Source: Kumtagia yinganensis (lineage in GTDB: Bacteria > Pseudomonadota > Alphaproteobacteria > Rhizobiales > Rhizobiaceae). From it: a stretch of 64,000 bases of DNA. Positions 8,098 through 16,868 of the stretch are shown here, piece after piece. Every line of letters starts with the position of its first letter. Position 1 is the stretch's first letter. The stretch spans positions 62,001-126,000 of the forward strand of contig NZ_JBEBMH010000006.1 in assembly GCF_040081985.1 (NCBI RefSeq), in the 5' to 3' direction. Position numbers and translations under genes: made by a program. The notes beneath the pieces are model-generated. The model ran no database searches. It saw nothing but the letters and a program-made list of their open reading frames with translations, and was not told where the DNA came from.

Positions 8098-10413
8098 ATG
8101 AACGACGAAACCACCCATACGGCGAAGTCGGACCTCGACGAGGCCGCCCTCTTTTTCCACAAATACCCGAAGCCCGGAAAGCTCGAGATCCAGGCGACCA
8201 AACCGCTCGGCAACCAGCGCGATCTTGCACTCGCCTACTCGCCCGGCGTCGCTGCACCCTGCCTGGCGATCCGTGACGACCCAGCCACCGCCGCCGACTA
8301 TACCGGCCGCGCCAATCTCGTCGGTGTCATCTCCAATGGCAGCGCCGTGCTCGGGCTGGGCAATATCGGGCCCTTGGCCTCCAAACCAGTGATGGAAGGC
8401 AAGGCCGTTTTATTCAAGAAATTCGCGGGCATAGACGTTTTCGACATCGAAATCGACGCGCCGGAGATCGAGCGCATGGTCGAGACCGTCGCGGCGCTCG
8501 AGCCGACCTTCGGCGGCATCAATCTTGAAGACATCAAGGCTCCGGAATGTTTCGAGGTCGAGGAGCGGCTGAAGACTCGCATGGGCATTCCGGTGTTCCA
8601 TGACGACCAGCATGGCACCGCGATCATCGTCGGGGCCGCCGTGCTGAACGGCTTGGAATTCGCCGGCAAGAATATCGCGGACGTCAAGATCGTCACGTCG
8701 GGGGCGGGCGCGGCGGCGCTCGCCTGTCTCAACCTCCTGGTTTCGCTCGGCGCGAAGGTCGAAAACATCTGGGTCACGGACCGTTTCGGCGTTGCCCACA
8801 AGGGCCGTGTCGAGGAGATGGACCGCTGGAAGGACCCCTACGTCAAAGACACCGAGGCGCGTACACTGGCCGAGGTGATCCCCGGAGCGGACGTGTTCCT
8901 CGGCCTGTCGGCGGCGGGTGTGCTTAAACCCGAACTGCTGGCGGGCATGGCGCCAAAACCGCTGATCTTGGCGTTGGCCAACCCGACACCGGAGATCATG
9001 CCCGAAGTGGCGCGTGCTGCCCGCCCAGACGCCATGATCTGCACCGGCCGTTCTGATTTCCCCAATCAGGTCAACAACGTACTGTGCTTTCCTTATATTT
9101 TCCGGGGCGCGCTCGATTGCGGCGCACGCGCCATCAATGAGGAGATGAAGATGGCGGCGGTGCGTGCCATCGCAGCACTGGCCCGCGAGGAACCGTCGGA
9201 CGTGGCGGCGCGCGCCTACTCCGGCGAGACGCCCATCTTCGGCCCGGACTTTTTGATCCCCTCGCCCTTCGATCCGAGGCTCATCCTGCGCATCGCGCCC
9301 GCGGTCGCCAAGGCCGCCTGTGAGACGGGCGTGGCGGCGCGCCCGATCACCGATTTCCCGGCCTATGTCGACCGGCTGAACCGCTTCGTCTTCCGCTCCG
9401 GCCTCGTCATGAAGCCGGTCTTTTCGGCGGCCAAGAATTCGACGGCCAAGCGCGTCATCTATGCCGACGGCGAGGATGAGCGCGTGCTGCGCGCAGCCCA
9501 GGTCGTTCTCGACGAAGGTATCGCCAACCCGATCCTGATCGGCCGTCCGAACGTCGTGGAGGTGCGACTGAAGCGATACGGACTACGTATCAGGCCGGAC
9601 ACCGATTTCGAACTGATCAATCCCGAGGACGACCCGCGTTACCGCGCCTATGTCGACCTGCTGATCGAACTCGGCGGCAGGCGTGGCATCACCCAGGAGG
9701 CGGCGCGCACCATGGTACGCACCGAGACCACGGTGATCGCGTCGCTGGCGGTGCGGCGCGGCGAGGCCGACGCCATGATCTGCGGCCTGGAAGGCCGTTT
9801 CGAGCGGCATCTGCGGCATGTGTCGCTCCTGATCGGCGCACGGCCGGAAGTGCGCGACCGAGACCTTTCGGCTCTTTCCATGTTGATCTCGACGCGCGGC
9901 GTGATCTTTCTCACCGACACTTATGTGACGATCGACCCTTCCGCCGAAGAGATCGCCGAAATGACTTTGCTGGCCGCGGAGGAGATCCGGCGTTTCGGCA
10001 TCGAGCCGAAGGCCGCGCTTCTTTCCTTCTCCAACTTCGGCTCGCGTGATGCGGCAACGTCGCTGAAGATGCGCCGCGCCGCTGAAATCCTGCGCGAGAC
10101 CGCGCCGGAACTAGAATGCGACGGCGAAATGCACGGCGATTCGGCCTTATCGGAGGAACTGCGCCAACGCATCTACCCGCATTCGCGGCTTAAGGGCGAA
10201 GCCAATCTGCTGGTCTTTCCGAACCTTGATGCCGCCAATATCGCTTTGACCACGGTCAAGCAGATGCTGGACGCCCTTCATGTCGGGCCGATCCTGCTCG
10301 GCACAGCCCGGCCCGCGCATATTCTGACGCCGTCGGTGACGTCGCGCGGCATCGTCAACATGACCGCGCTTGCGGTGGTGGAAGCGGCGCAACAGAAAAC
10401 CGCCTCGGCCTGA
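8098..10413 (+). CDS. maeB: NADP-dependent malic enzyme with C-terminal phosphotransacetylase-like domain
   Basis: A 771-residue two-domain enzyme. Residues about 15-430 are malic enzyme: LALAYSPGVAAPC, GLGNIGPLASKPVMEGKAVL, the metal site FHDDQHGTA, the Rossmann motif SGAGAAAL and LANPTPE. Residues about 440-765 resemble phosphotransacetylase (RVIYADGEDERVLRA, then NVFPN-like and LLGTARPAHILTPS blocks), usually a regulatory domain in this family. It decarboxylates malate to pyruvate with NADP, linking the TCA cycle to biosynthesis; rhizobia often carry separate NAD (dme) and NADP (tme) forms. Full length. Stand-alone gene after a 63-bp spacer. Confidence 0.93.
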   Translation: MNDETTHTAKSDLDEAALFFHKYPKPGKLEIQATKPLGNQRDLALAYSPGVAAPCLAIRDDPATAADYTGRANLVGVISNGSAVLGLGNIGPLASKPVMEGKAVLFKKFAGIDVFDIEIDAPEIERMVETVAALEPTFGGINLEDIKAPECFEVEERLKTRMGIPVFHDDQHGTAIIVGAAVLNGLEFAGKNIADVKIVTSGAGAAALACLNLLVSLGAKVENIWVTDRFGVAHKGRVEEMDRWKDPYVKDTEARTLAEVIPGADVFLGLSAAGVLKPELLAGMAPKPLILALANPTPEIMPEVARAARPDAMICTGRSDFPNQVNNVLCFPYIFRGALDCGARAINEEMKMAAVRAIAALAREEPSDVAARAYSGETPIFGPDFLIPSPFDPRLILRIAPAVAKAACETGVAARPITDFPAYVDRLNRFVFRSGLVMKPVFSAAKNSTAKRVIYADGEDERVLRAAQVVLDEGIANPILIGRPNVVEVRLKRYGLRIRPDTDFELINPEDDPRYRAYVDLLIELGGRRGITQEAARTMVRTETTVIASLAVRRGEADAMICGLEGRFERHLRHVSLLIGARPEVRDRDLSALSMLISTRGVIFLTDTYVTIDPSAEEIAEMTLLAAEEIRRFGIEPKAALLSFSNFGSRDAATSLKMRRAAEILRETAPELECDGEMHGDSALSEELRQRIYPHSRLKGEANLLVFPNLDAANIALTTVKQMLDALHVGPILLGTARPAHILTPSVTSRGIVNMTALAVVEAAQQKTASA

Positions 10414-10488
10414 CAAGAACGAGCCGGGTATTTTGGGTGCGCTAAGGTCTGCTGATATCCACGCCTGAGAGCCTGAGGCTGAATAGGC

Positions 10489-10935
10489 CTAAGCAGCCTT
10501 TTCCGCTTGCTTGCGCTCGATCTGGCCAATGGCGTCGACCACGGCGTCGAAGGTCAGCATGGTCGAGGCATGGCGGGCCTTATAGTCGCGCACCGGCTCC
10601 AGGTACTTCAGGTCGGCGAAGCGGCCATCGGGCGGAGCGCCGTTTTCCTTCAACATCCTCAGCATCGCCTCGCGCACCCCGCGCAATTCCTCGGCCGAGG
10701 CGCCGACGACACGCTCGGCCATGATGGCGGAAGAGGCCTGCCCCAGCGCGCAGGCCTTTACGTCATGGGCAAAATCGGTGACCACTCCGTCCCGCATCGT
10801 AACGTCGACGGTGACCGTCGAACCGCAGAGTTTCGAATGCGCCGTGGCTGATGCATCGGGGTGCGGCAAGCGGCCGATGCGGCCGATATTGCCGGCAAAG
10901 CCGAGGATTTTCGCGTTGTAGACGTCGTCGATCAT
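10489..10935 (-). CDS. NifU/IscU-like iron-sulfur scaffold-family protein with altered ligands
   Basis: A 148-residue protein starting MIDDVYNAKILGF; a longer upstream frame exists but shows no conservation. The fold matches IscU/SufU N-type scaffolds. The first ligand region reads LCGST instead of CGD, the second is VKACALGQASSA with Cys kept, and the third (HCS in IscU) reads RHAST, so the third Cys and the Asp are missing. It may be a degenerate scaffold or carry a different cofactor role. It diverges from folE and converges on maeB. Confidence 0.78.
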   Translation of the reverse strand: MIDDVYNAKILGFAGNIGRIGRLPHPDASATAHSKLCGSTVTVDVTMRDGVVTDFAHDVKACALGQASSAIMAERVVGASAEELRGVREAMLRMLKENGAPPDGRFADLKYLEPVRDYKARHASTMLTFDAVVDAIGQIERKQAEKAA

Positions 10936-11405
10936 GGTCTTTCGCCCGCATGTGGCCGTGTGGCGGCGCAAGCTTGTTCCAGAACAATATAGGTGCTTGC
11001 CACGCAGCCTGCACACAGAATTTCCGCATGCCGGACGGATCGCAGTCTCAGCGGCCGATCCCCGCACCGGCTCGTAACGGCCACCTGTCGCCGTCGACGC
11101 AGAACCGCATCAGCTCTGTTTCTATCCGCAACATGGCTGTTGCAAATTTCCTCCCGCCCGGCGGATTGCGGATACGGAATTGCGTTTCGATGTCAGCATG
11201 CAAACGACATGTACCAAGGGAGCGTCTTTCATTCGCCCGGTCCGCCCATATATAATGACCTGTCCGGTTTCGGCGCCTGACCGCGTCAGCGCCCGGACAA
11301 GCCGTCATGCCGTTTTTCGGGCACCGCAGGGTCAGGTGGCCGCGAAAGGCAGTGGTCCGTTCAACTCGTCGCCAGCTAAGCGGGCGACTACGGGAGCCCC
11401 CTTTC
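10936..11405. other. Divergent intergenic region NifU-like/folE
   Basis: About 470 bases. No frame with recognisable product; it should contain the promoters of both flanking genes. Several overlapping open frames here are extensions of folE or of the scaffold gene and lack conserved sequence. Confidence 0.5.
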
Positions 11406-12044
11406 ATGGACGCCGTCGTCAAGAAGATCATGCCTCGCTCCGACTTCATGGACAAGCCGGAGACGCACCGCCCCACGGAGGCCGAGGTCGAGGCCGCCGT
11501 GCTGACGCTGCTGCGCTGGACCGGCGACAATCCGGACCGCGAAGGTCTGCGCGACACGCCGAAGCGCGTAGCGAAAGCCTATCTGGAAATGTTCAACGGC
11601 TACGACATGTGCCCAGCCGACGAACTCGGCCGGACTTTCGAGGAAGTGGCCGGTTACGACGATCTGGTGATCGTGCGCGATATCCAGTTTCACTCGCATT
11701 GCGAGCATCACATGGTGCCGATCATCGGCAAGGCGCATGTCGGCTATCTGCCCGACGGCAAGGTGGTCGGCCTGTCGAAGATCGCCCGCGTCGTCGACAT
11801 TTTCGCGCACCGCCTGCAGACGCAGGAGGCGCTGACCGCGCAGATCGCCAGCGTCATCCAGGAGGTGCTGAACCCGCGTGGGGTTGCCGTGATGGTCGAA
11901 GCCGAGCATATGTGCATGGCGATGCGCGGCATCCGCAAGCAGGGCTCCACCACCCTGACGTCCACCTTCACCGGCGTGTTCAAGGACAATCCCGAGGAAC
12001 AGCTCCGGTTCTTGACAATGGTCCGGGGAGGGCTCGGGGGCTGA
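11406..12044 (+). CDS. folE: GTP cyclohydrolase I
   Basis: A 212-residue enzyme that converts GTP to 7,8-dihydroneopterin triphosphate, the first step of tetrahydrofolate synthesis. The zinc and active-site blocks are present: FHSHCEHHMVPIIGKAHVGY, then GLSKIARVVDIFAHRLQTQE, and AEHMCMAMRGIRKQGS with the third zinc Cys. The ATG at 11406 was preferred because family sequence begins shortly after it (DREGLRDTPKRVAKAY follows at about residue 40). hisI lies 38 bp downstream on the same strand, so they may be co-transcribed. Confidence 0.95.
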   Translation: MDAVVKKIMPRSDFMDKPETHRPTEAEVEAAVLTLLRWTGDNPDREGLRDTPKRVAKAYLEMFNGYDMCPADELGRTFEEVAGYDDLVIVRDIQFHSHCEHHMVPIIGKAHVGYLPDGKVVGLSKIARVVDIFAHRLQTQEALTAQIASVIQEVLNPRGVAVMVEAEHMCMAMRGIRKQGSTTLTSTFTGVFKDNPEEQLRFLTMVRGGLGG

Positions 12045-12082
12045 CAGCCTCCGTGACCCCACCGGCTTCAGAGGAGCCGGTG

Positions 12083-12532
12083 ATGTCCGGTAAGTTTCCT
12101 TCCCCGCCTTCCGACAAGCACCTGCTGGAAACCGGCGCCGTGCTCTCGCCCCGCTTCGACGCAGCGGGACTGGTGACGGCCGTCGTGACCGACGCCGACG
12201 ACGGCGTGCTGCTGATGGTCGCGCATATGAACGCCGAGGCTCTGGCACGTACGATCGAGACAGGTATCGCCCATTTCTGGTCACGTTCGCGTGCGTCTCT
12301 CTGGAAAAAGGGGGAGACGTCGGGCAATTTCCTTCAGGTTACGGAAATGCGGGCCGACTGCGATCAGGACGCGGTCTGGTTGCGTGTGAAAGTGGCGGGA
12401 GACGGCGCAACTTGCCACACTGGCAGGCGTTCCTGCTTTTACAGGGTTGTGGACTACACGGACGGGGAAACAAGCCTGCGGGATGACGGCAGCGCCATAC
12501 TATCGGGCGCTAGTCCGCATTCGCATGGTTAG
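12083..12532 (+). CDS. hisI: Phosphoribosyl-AMP cyclohydrolase
   Basis: A 149-residue HisI, third step of histidine synthesis (opening of the purine ring of phosphoribosyl-AMP). Motifs: LLMVAHMNAEAL, GIAHFWSRSRASLWKKGETS, the metal-binding DCDQDAVWLRV, and CHTGRRSCFYR. A strong ribosome-binding site GAGGAG lies 6 bp before the ATG. It is the stand-alone form without the HisE pyrophosphatase domain, as usual in alphaproteobacteria. Confidence 0.94.
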   Translation: MSGKFPSPPSDKHLLETGAVLSPRFDAAGLVTAVVTDADDGVLLMVAHMNAEALARTIETGIAHFWSRSRASLWKKGETSGNFLQVTEMRADCDQDAVWLRVKVAGDGATCHTGRRSCFYRVVDYTDGETSLRDDGSAILSGASPHSHG

Positions 12533-12627
12533 CTGGCATATCTCTTTCCGGTTTCGGAATATGGCCCTTCATGCTTTCGATACGGTGTCGCCCGTAAAAG
12601 CATGGTTGGGAGACGTGGGAGTCGGAC

Positions 12628-13599
12628 ATGCTCGAATGGGCGTCGTTCAGGAATAGGGCCGAGACAAGCGACGCAGGCGGTGGTCTGCCGTCGGCACCAA
12701 AGAACGAACCCGCGCCCATGAAAAAATCCGGCATAGCGCTGGCGCTGGGCGGTGGCGCGGCGCGCGGCTGGGCCCATATTGGCGTGCTGCGCGCCCTGGA
12801 AGAAGCCGGCATCGAGATCAATATGATCGCCGGGACCTCGATCGGCGCGCTGGTAGGCGGCTGTTTTCTCGCCGGCAAGTTGGACGAGTTGGAGGAATTT
12901 GCCCGCAGCCTGACCAAGCGGCGCATTTTCGGCCTGCTGGATTTTACCTTCGGCGGCAACGGCCTGTTCGGTGGAATGAAACTCGATGCCCGCATGAAGC
13001 AACACATCAACGGCATGCGCTTCGAGGACCTGCCGAAGCCGTTGGTCTGCGTGGCGACCGAAATCCGCACGGGGCACGAAATCTGGCTGTCCAGCGGCGC
13101 GCTTATCACAGCCATGCGCGCGTCCTATGCCCTGCCCGGCGTGTTCGAGCCGGTGACGGCCAACAAGCGCGTGCTGGTCGACGGCGCATTGGTCAATCCC
13201 GTGCCGGTGTCCGTGTGCCGCGCCTATGAGCAGCCGCTTGTGGTGGCGGTCAACCTGCATTACGACCTGTTCGGCCGCGCCGCGGTGATCAAGCACAATG
13301 CCGGGGAGCTGGTGGTCGAGACCGACGGCCATTCGCGCATGCGGGGCGGCGGCCGTGAATCCCGGCTCGGCATCAGCGGCGTCATGGTCGAGGCCTTCAA
13401 CATCATCCAGGACCGCATCTCGCGCGCCAGGCTCGCCGGCGATCCGCCTGACCTTTCGCTGCAACCGAAGCTCGGCCATATCGGGCTGACGGAGTTCCAT
13501 CGCGCCGACGAGGCGATCCGCGTCGGCTACGAGACGACAAAGGAACGTCTGGGCGAACTCTTCCGCTTGCAGAGCGTCCTCGAAGAGAGCCAGCCGTAA
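12628..13599 (+). CDS. Patatin-like phospholipase family protein
   Basis: A 323-residue protein with the patatin oxyanion hole GGGAARGWAHIG, nucleophile elbow GTSIGAL and catalytic Asp in VDGALVNPVPV, the Ser-Asp dyad of RssA/YchK-like serine hydrolases. No signal peptide, so probably cytoplasmic or membrane-associated. The ATG at 12628 has GGGAG 6 bp upstream; an internal ATG at 12718 (MKKSGIALALGGG) lies closer to the domain but has no ribosome-binding site. Substrate is unknown. Confidence 0.87.
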   Translation: MLEWASFRNRAETSDAGGGLPSAPKNEPAPMKKSGIALALGGGAARGWAHIGVLRALEEAGIEINMIAGTSIGALVGGCFLAGKLDELEEFARSLTKRRIFGLLDFTFGGNGLFGGMKLDARMKQHINGMRFEDLPKPLVCVATEIRTGHEIWLSSGALITAMRASYALPGVFEPVTANKRVLVDGALVNPVPVSVCRAYEQPLVVAVNLHYDLFGRAAVIKHNAGELVVETDGHSRMRGGGRESRLGISGVMVEAFNIIQDRISRARLAGDPPDLSLQPKLGHIGLTEFHRADEAIRVGYETTKERLGELFRLQSVLEESQP

Positions 13600-13648
13600 C
13601 CCTCTGCCGAACATTTGCCGTCGCGGCGGTTGAAGCCGCGTAAGGCTC

Positions 13649-15439
13649 TCAGGCCGGGCTGACCGCCGCGTCGACGATCCTGAACTGCACGCTGCGCGCG
13701 CCGTTCCAATAGTTGGCTTGTACCTGACCGGCGACGTGGATGCGGCCGCCCCGGTTCCTGCCCAGAAACTCACCAAGATCGCTGCCGGCCGCGCGAAAAG
13801 CCATTGCCTGGATGGAGCCTCCCGCGTCGGAGCGCAGGTCGAGGCGCAGATGCGTGCTGCCGACCGGGCGGACATCGCGTAGCTGGTGCCGGGGCAGCAC
13901 GAACATGGGCGGCGGATAACCCGAGCCGAACGGGCCGGCCTGCTCTAGTGAGTCGAGCAAGTTCTGGGTCGCACCTTCCGCCGAAAGCGCGGCGTCGATC
14001 AGCAGGCTTTCCTCGTCGCGAAGCCGCATGACCTCGGTTGCGGCGCGCTCTTCGAAAAATGCGCGCAGTTCCCCGAGTTTTTCACGCTGCACGGTGATGC
14101 CGGCCGCCATGGCGTGGCCGCCGCCCTTGTCGATCAGGCCGAGCGCAAAGGCGTCGCGCACCAGCCGGCCGAGGTCGAAACCCGGCACCGAGCGACCCGA
14201 GCCAGTGCCGGTACCGTTCGGGTTGAAGGCAATGGCGAAGGCCGGCCGGCGGGCATGATCCTTCAGCCTCGACGCAAGCAGGCCAACAATGCCGGGATGC
14301 CAGCCGTCGCTGCCTGTCACCAGCACCGCCGGCCCGTTTCCGCCGGCGAGTTCGGCGTCGGCCTCGGCGCGTGCTTGCTCGAGCATCACCTGCTCCAGCG
14401 CCTGTCGCTCCTGGTTCAGCCGGTCGAGCACGGCGGCGATCTTTTCGGCCTCGACCGGATCGTCGGTCGCCAGCAGCCGGCTGCCGAGCGCGGCGTCGCC
14501 GATGCGGCCGCCGGCATTGATGCGCGGGCCGATCAGGAAACCGAGATGGAACGTGTTGACCGGCTCGCCTATGCGCGACGCGCGCGCCAGCGCCGCCAGC
14601 CCGACATTGCGCTGCTGGCGGATGGCGAGCAGGCCCTTGACGACGAAGGCGCGGTTGATCCCGGTCAGCGGCACCACGTCGCAGACCGTCGCCAGCGCCA
14701 CGAGGTCGAGCAGCGCCAACAGGTCCGCCTGCGGTAGGTCCGGACGTCGGCCGCGCAGGATGCGTGCCGTCTGTACCAGTGCCAGGAAGACGACGCCGGC
14801 CGCGCACAGATGTCCCTGCCCCGACAGGTCGTCCTCGCGGTTTGGATTGACGATCGGTACGCCCGAAGGCAGCGCGCCGCCGACCTGATGGTGGTCGAGC
14901 ACAACGACGTCCCCACCCGCCTCACGCGCCGCTGTAATCGAGGCAGCGCTGTTGGTGCCGCAGTCGACGGTGACGATGAGGCTGGCGCCGCGCGCCGCCA
15001 GTTCGCGCATCGCGTCGGGATTCGGGCCGTAACCTTCGAAAATGCGGTCAGGGATGTAGATTTCCGTTTCGATGCCGAAATGCGCGAGGAAGCGCTTCAG
15101 CAGCGCCGAGGACGCCGCGCCATCCACATCGTAGTCGCCGAAGATCGCGACCTTCTCGCGGCGCATGACGGCATCCGCCAGACGCGCGGCCGCCGCTTCC
15201 ATGTCGGTCAGCGTCGCCGGATCGGGCAGCAGGTCGCGGATGGTCGGGTCGAGGAATTTTTCGACCATGTCGGCCGGCACGTTGCGCCCGGCCAGAACCC
15301 GCGCCACGATGTCCGGCACGCCGTGACCCTGCGCAATGGCAAGGGCTGCCATCTCCTGCCGCTCGGTCAGCCGATGCACCCAGGCGACGCCGGTGGCGGA
15401 GCGGCGCACACCGAGGAAGAAGCGCTTTTCGGCGCTCAT
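13649..15439 (-). CDS. recJ: Single-stranded-DNA-specific exonuclease RecJ
   Basis: A 596-residue DHH-family nuclease that degrades ssDNA 5' to 3' in recombination and repair. Motifs: FGDYDVDGAASSALL (motif I), VTVDCGTN (motif II), VVLDHHQVGGALP (DHH motif) and IVNPNREDD, plus the DHHA1 part with GGGHAMAAG, and a C-terminal OB-like domain. The start MSAEKRFFLGVRRS was chosen since homologues begin there; a longer frame up to 15529 overlaps glpX and is not conserved. Downstream of glpX in the same direction. Confidence 0.93.
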   Translation of the reverse strand: MSAEKRFFLGVRRSATGVAWVHRLTERQEMAALAIAQGHGVPDIVARVLAGRNVPADMVEKFLDPTIRDLLPDPATLTDMEAAAARLADAVMRREKVAIFGDYDVDGAASSALLKRFLAHFGIETEIYIPDRIFEGYGPNPDAMRELAARGASLIVTVDCGTNSAASITAAREAGGDVVVLDHHQVGGALPSGVPIVNPNREDDLSGQGHLCAAGVVFLALVQTARILRGRRPDLPQADLLALLDLVALATVCDVVPLTGINRAFVVKGLLAIRQQRNVGLAALARASRIGEPVNTFHLGFLIGPRINAGGRIGDAALGSRLLATDDPVEAEKIAAVLDRLNQERQALEQVMLEQARAEADAELAGGNGPAVLVTGSDGWHPGIVGLLASRLKDHARRPAFAIAFNPNGTGTGSGRSVPGFDLGRLVRDAFALGLIDKGGGHAMAAGITVQREKLGELRAFFEERAATEVMRLRDEESLLIDAALSAEGATQNLLDSLEQAGPFGSGYPPPMFVLPRHQLRDVRPVGSTHLRLDLRSDAGGSIQAMAFRAAGSDLGEFLGRNRGGRIHVAGQVQANYWNGARSVQFRIVDAAVSPA

Positions 15440-15497
15440 GCCGAAGATTTCGATGTAGTGGTCGCAGCCAGGATACGGCTCGCCAAATACAGTGATC

Positions 15498-16487
15498 TCA
15501 AAGCCGCTCCAGATCCCGATGGCGGGCACGAATCTCGCGCACGGTGCGTGACGAGGAGCGCAGCACGATGGTTTCGGTGGTGATCACGTCGCGGCCGAAG
15601 CGGACACCGGCAAGAAGGTTGCCGTCGGTGATGCCGGTTGCCGCGAAGATCACGTCACCCCTCGCCATATCCTCCGCGGAGTAGATTTTTTCGAAGTCGC
15701 TTATCCCCATCCGGGCGGCCCGCAGCTTCTTCTCTGGCGAGTCGAGGATGAGCCGGCCCTGCATCTGGCCGCCAATGCAGCGAAGCGCCGCCGCCGCCAG
15801 CACGCCTTCGGAGGCACCACCCGATCCGAGATAGATGTCGACGCCGGTCTCGCCCGGTTCGGTGGCGTGGATGATGCCGGCCACGTCGCCGTCGCCGATC
15901 AGCCGGATTGCCGCGCCCGCTCCCCGCACCGCATCAATGAGCCGGGAATGGCGGGGCCGGTCTAGGATGCAGGCGGTGATTTCGCCGACCGGCACGCCCT
16001 TGGCCTTGGCCAGATTTTCGATGTTTTCCTTGGCTGGCGCGTCGATATGGACGACGCCGTCCGGATAGCCGGGGCCGATGGCGATCTTCTGCATGTAGAC
16101 GTTGGGCGAAAACAGCAGGCTGCCCTTGGCCGCGACTGCGATTACCGACAGCGCATTGGGTAGGTTCTTTGCACAGACCGTGGTTCCTTCGAGCGGATCG
16201 AGCGCGATGTCGACCTCTGGCCCCCCCTTGCCCAGCGTCTCGCCGATGTAAAGCGTCGGCGTTTCGTCCTGTTCGCCCTCGCCGATCACCACGGTGCCCC
16301 TGATCGGCAGCTTGTCCAGTTCGGTGCGCATAGCCTTCGCCGCGGCCTCGTCGGCAGCCTTCTCGTCGCCGCGACCACGAAAACGCGCGGCGGCGATCGC
16401 GGCGCGTTCAGTGACACGCACGATCTCCATCGCGAGAATGCGGTCGAGGCCGTGAGTCTTGCCGACAGCGGATTTCTGTGCGTTCAT
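15498..16487 (-). CDS. glpX: Class II fructose-1,6-bisphosphatase
   Basis: A 329-residue GlpX-type phosphatase of gluconeogenesis. Metal and substrate motifs: GEGEQDETPTLYIGE, ALDPLEGTT, DRPRHSRL and YLGSGGASEGVLAAAAL. The ATG at 16487 has an excellent AGGAGG box 4-5 bp upstream, which rules out the longer frame starting at 16511. hom lies upstream on the same strand beyond a small opposite gene. Confidence 0.94.
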   Translation of the reverse strand: MNAQKSAVGKTHGLDRILAMEIVRVTERAAIAAARFRGRGDEKAADEAAAKAMRTELDKLPIRGTVVIGEGEQDETPTLYIGETLGKGGPEVDIALDPLEGTTVCAKNLPNALSVIAVAAKGSLLFSPNVYMQKIAIGPGYPDGVVHIDAPAKENIENLAKAKGVPVGEITACILDRPRHSRLIDAVRGAGAAIRLIGDGDVAGIIHATEPGETGVDIYLGSGGASEGVLAAAALRCIGGQMQGRLILDSPEKKLRAARMGISDFEKIYSAEDMARGDVIFAATGITDGNLLAGVRFGRDVITTETIVLRSSSRTVREIRARHRDLERL

Positions 16488-16580
16488 CCCCACCTCCTGG
16501 TCGCCCAGCACCGTATTTTCTTACGAAGCCAAAGCAACGGCTATTCGCTTCGGCTTCGCGATTTCCTAGTCAAGCGGGCG

Positions 16581-16844
16581 ATGTCGATGCGACCATACTG
16601 GATTACGTTCAAGGATCCACCGCTGGGCTTCTTCCGGCTGGGGGTCGGGGTGACGGCCGCTTTCGAAGCAGAAGTGAGCGGAACTCTCGCCAGGGCATTC
16701 TTCGAGCTTCCCGAGATCGACGCGGTGCGCCCGATCCAACATTTCGACGAGATCGAACAGAACCATGTAGCGCCGAACATGGGAAATATTCTGAAACGCG
16801 GCGTCTGGTTTCCAAGGGGCTACGAAACAGCGGTCGATTGGTAA
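16581..16844 (+). CDS. Small conserved-type hypothetical protein
   Basis: An 87-residue acidic protein (MSMRPYWITFKDPP...) with no membrane segment or signal peptide. A second in-frame ATG two codons later is an equal start candidate. It lies between glpX and hom on the opposite strand; codon use is chromosome-like. I do not recognise a domain. Phrases such as PPLGFFRLGVGVTA look conserved rather than random, but no search was possible. Confidence 0.55.
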   Translation: MSMRPYWITFKDPPLGFFRLGVGVTAAFEAEVSGTLARAFFELPEIDAVRPIQHFDEIEQNHVAPNMGNILKRGVWFPRGYETAVDW

Positions 16845-16868
16845 TGGCGCGTTCAGCGTATACGCCGT

